Shown: one piece after another, positions 61,966 to 64,000 of the stretch
Layout: every line of letters starts with the position of its first letter
Position numbering within the stretch: position 1 is the first letter of the stretch
DNA from: Methylobacterium durans
Lineage (GTDB): Bacteria; Pseudomonadota; Alphaproteobacteria; Rhizobiales; Beijerinckiaceae
Assembly (NCBI RefSeq): GCF_003173715.1
Contig: NZ_CP029550.1
Location: 744,001-808,000 of the forward strand
Length of the DNA: 64,000 bases
Reading direction: 5' to 3'
The notes under the pieces: generated by a model
What the model was told of the DNA's origin: nothing
The model's database searches: none
What the model saw: the letters and a program-made list of their open reading frames with translations, nothing else
Translations under genes and position numbers: made by a program

Positions 61966-62138
61966 CGTCATCTCCCGCCGCGCCGGAACGGCCGGTCCGC
62001 CCCGCGGACGCCCGGACCTCGGTATCCATGTTCCCGGCGCCCTTGCTCCCGGCACCCTTGTCCGCGGCGCGGTCCGCCCGTGATAGGGTGTGGAACGCGG
62101 CCGGACCAGGGCCGGACGCGGTCCGACGGAGCCGAGAC

Positions 62139-62867
62139 ATGAACGACGAGGGCGCCGAGAAGCGATCCGGCCTTCAGGGTATCGCCGACCGGCACGGGGT
62201 CAGCCTCGACGCGGTCCGCCACCTGATGCGGGCGCTCGAGGCCGGCCACGGCACGATGGCGCAGTTCGACCACCCGGAGCTCGGCGGGATGGGGCAGTGG
62301 TTCGCGGGCGGCATGGTGATGGTCGGCCGGATGTTCGACGACGAGCTCAAGGCCCGCGTCGCCGCCCTCTGCGCGGAACTCGCGCGCTCACTACCGCCCG
62401 GCGGCTGGAGCGCGTTTACCACCGCGAGCACGGCGAGCGCCGGCTCTTGGTGGCCCAACGATCTCGGCGCGCCGTCGATCACCGGGTCCCAGGACGGATT
62501 GCGCTACGCCTACTTCCCGCTCGCGCGCCGCCTCGCCGTCGCGTCGCGGGACGGGATCAGCCTCTACGACACCGGCGAGCACGCGATCTCCGGCGTCTCA
62601 CAGGCGAATGGGCTCGTTCGCTTCACGACCGCGCTCGGCGCCGTCGATCTGGCGGATCTGAGGCGCGTCGACGGCCCGGACTCCGAGGCGAGATCGGAGC
62701 CGGAAGCTGCGGAGCCAAGTCCGGCGGAGTGTGCCGATTCAAGTCCTGCGGAGGGCGCCTCGGAGATCCTGCGCACGATCGAGGCCCTGGCCGAACTCCA
62801 CCGCAAGGGCGTGCTCACGGAAGCGGAATTCACGGGGAAGAAGGCCGACCTGCTCTCCCGCCTCTGA
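62139..62867 (+). CDS. SHOCT-domain protein
   Basis: Soluble protein of 242 residues. The ATG at 62139 is chosen; the frame extends to 62028 but with a Pro/Ala/Arg leader. The N-terminal half contains R-H-G-V-S-L-D-A-V-R-H-L-M-R-A-L-E-A and F-D-H-P-E-L-G-G-M-G-Q-W-F-A-G-G-M-V-M-V-G-R-M-F-D-D, a pattern found in conserved Rhizobiales proteins of unknown role; a PH-like or DUF4429-type segment may follow (Y-F-P-L-A-R-R-L-A-V-A). The C-terminal SHOCT motif is E-A-L-A-E-L-H-R-K-G-V-L-T-E-A-E-F-T-G-K-K-A-D-L-L, about 215-242, common in proteins that oligomerise. Confidence 0.82.
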   Translation: MNDEGAEKRSGLQGIADRHGVSLDAVRHLMRALEAGHGTMAQFDHPELGGMGQWFAGGMVMVGRMFDDELKARVAALCAELARSLPPGGWSAFTTASTASAGSWWPNDLGAPSITGSQDGLRYAYFPLARRLAVASRDGISLYDTGEHAISGVSQANGLVRFTTALGAVDLADLRRVDGPDSEARSEPEAAEPSPAECADSSPAEGASEILRTIEALAELHRKGVLTEAEFTGKKADLLSRL

Positions 62868-62921
62868 GGCGGCGGCCCCATATGGGACGATGCGGCCGCT
62901 GCCCGCCGCGCCGGGCTCCGC

Positions 62922-63989
62922 ATGGCCGACATCCGCGACCTCATCGACATCCGCACGATCTACCACGAGCCCGCGGCCACCGATTTCCCGCTCGGGCGCG
63001 AGATCCTGGACCGCTATCCGAAGGCCGAGCGGATCGTCGTCCCCTCCCACTGGAACATCCCGACGCTGCACGGCAATGCCGGCTCGGTCGAGGACTGGAC
63101 CCGCATCAAGCGCTCCGTCCTCGTCCTCGGCATCAAGAAGGGACTCGCGATGCGCCCGAACGGCCGCAGCGCCCACTTCATCGCGCCCTCCTCGTCCAAT
63201 GGCTGCGCGATGGCCTGCGCCTATTGCTACGTGCCGCGCCGGAAGGGCTACGCCAACCCGATCTCGCTGTTCGTCAACACCGACGCGATCGGGGCGGCAA
63301 TCCGGCGCCACGCGGAGCGCCAGGGTCCGCTGCCGGAGCCCGACCAGATCGACGGACAATCCTGGGTCTACGACATCGGCGAGAACGGCGATCTCTCGGT
63401 GGACGCGATGATTGGCAGCGGCCCGCGCGACCTCGTCGCGCAGTTCCGGACGATCCCGAACGCCAAGGCTTCCTTCGCCACGAAGGCTGTGAACCGCGAC
63501 CTTCTCGCCTACGAGCCGCGCGGACGCACCCGGATCCGCTTCTCCCTGATGCCGGAGCGCATCGCCCGGATCGTGGACGTGCGGACCTCGCCGATCCCCG
63601 AGCGCATCGCCGCGATCGACGATTTCGTGGCGGCCGGCTACGAGGTCCACGTCAATTTCTCGCCGGTCATCCTCTACGAGGGCTGGGAGGCCGACTGGCG
63701 GGCCCTGTTCGAGGCGGTCGACGACGCCCTCTCGCCCAATGCCAAGGCGCAGCTGAAGTGCGAGATCATCCTGCTCACGCACAACGCCGCCCTGCACGAG
63801 GTCAATCTGGGCTGGCACCCGAAGGCCGAGGCGCTACTCTGGCGCCCCGACATCCAGGAGGCCAAGCGCTCCGAGGGCGGGGGCGACAACCTCCGCTACC
63901 GCAGCGGCTGGAAGGGCCGCTGGCTCGCCCGCTTCAAGACGTTGCTGGCCCAGCGAATGCCCTATTGCACGGTGCGCTACGCGTTCTGA
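62922..63989 (+). CDS. Spore-photoproduct-lyase-like radical SAM protein
   Basis: Radical S-adenosylmethionine enzyme of 355 residues in the SplB family, which in spore formers reverses the spore photoproduct in UV-damaged DNA. The [4Fe-4S] motif is C-A-M-A-C-A-Y-C at 95-102 (Cys95, Cys99, Cys102), with the SPL-type C-Y-V-P-R-R-K-G-Y-A-N. The mid region has F-A-T-K-A-V-N and R-I-R-F-S-L-M-P near 190-210, the C-terminus Y-C-T-V-R-Y-A-F. As the host does not sporulate, another photolesion or a different substrate is likely. The gene ends 11 bp before the end of the window and follows the SHOCT gene by 54 bp. Confidence 0.9.
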   Translation: MADIRDLIDIRTIYHEPAATDFPLGREILDRYPKAERIVVPSHWNIPTLHGNAGSVEDWTRIKRSVLVLGIKKGLAMRPNGRSAHFIAPSSSNGCAMACAYCYVPRRKGYANPISLFVNTDAIGAAIRRHAERQGPLPEPDQIDGQSWVYDIGENGDLSVDAMIGSGPRDLVAQFRTIPNAKASFATKAVNRDLLAYEPRGRTRIRFSLMPERIARIVDVRTSPIPERIAAIDDFVAAGYEVHVNFSPVILYEGWEADWRALFEAVDDALSPNAKAQLKCEIILLTHNAALHEVNLGWHPKAEALLWRPDIQEAKRSEGGGDNLRYRSGWKGRWLARFKTLLAQRMPYCTVRYAF

Positions 63990-64000
63990 CGAACCGAGCT

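Overview
The window is high-GC DNA from an alphaproteobacterium, most likely a Methylobacterium-like member of the Rhizobiales. The supporting markers are an EcfG-type sigma factor with NepR domains, a RegB/RegA redox pair, RcdA, CreA, DUF2865, DUF1465 and DUF4164 proteins, an intracellular PHA depolymerase and the order zapA - 6S RNA - 5-FCL. The assignment rests on gene content; no rRNA is present to settle it. Almost all of it is chromosomal housekeeping and regulatory sequence, with one insertion sequence.

Region by region. 0-6.5 kb: a truncated amino-acid permease, an MBL-fold hydrolase, a YafK-type L,D-transpeptidase and a degenerate, apparently frameshifted ABC protein. 6.7-9.5 kb: a class II amidotransferase, then a general-stress-response cluster made of a NepR-EcfG fusion, a DUF1236 secreted protein and a second NepR-like protein behind an EcfG-like promoter. 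9.4-17.7 kb: mscL, pssA-psd for phosphatidylethanolamine, an Atm1-type exporter, a LysM protein, a LOG phosphoribohydrolase and cysS. 18-22 kb: exported proteins of envelope type and a repeat-rich OmpA protein with a good EcfG promoter. 22-33 kb: MFS and CNNM membrane proteins, gltX, tRNA-Val(CAC), an orphan membrane-fusion protein, a cupredoxin, a large GGDEF-EAL protein and phaZ.

33-37.8 kb: regB-regA, purS-purQ, a structured small-RNA candidate with a strong terminator, rcdA and rpmE. 38-42.7 kb: an ABC exporter and a D-cysteine desulfhydrase gene split by a 1,530-bp IS1182-like element with a 4-bp target duplication, followed by three tandem copies of a palindromic REP-like unit also seen near 16.2 kb. 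42.7-47.3 kb: a MotA/TolQ-like and OmpA/MotB-like pair, ymdB, 5-FCL, 6S RNA, zapA and a DUF4164 protein. 47.7-53.5 kb: gap - (frameshifted small membrane protein) - pgk - fba - thiE-like - Sel1, a glycolytic/Calvin-type cluster. 53.5-64 kb: a basic stress-type protein, a LOV-domain hybrid histidine kinase, an AI-2E-type permease with an extra C-terminal domain, a single-domain response regulator, glgX, a CBS protein, a TerB-like protein, a SHOCT protein and a spore-photoproduct-lyase-like radical SAM enzyme.

The most notable biology is regulatory: an anti-sigma domain (NepR) fused to its own sigma factor (EcfG) beside a second NepR homologue, with matching promoters at two genes, plus an uncharacterised structured RNA after purQ. 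Two genes (ABC protein at about 6.38 kb, small membrane protein at about 48.98 kb) each appear to lack a single base in a G/C run, so either real lesions or assembly indels are present.
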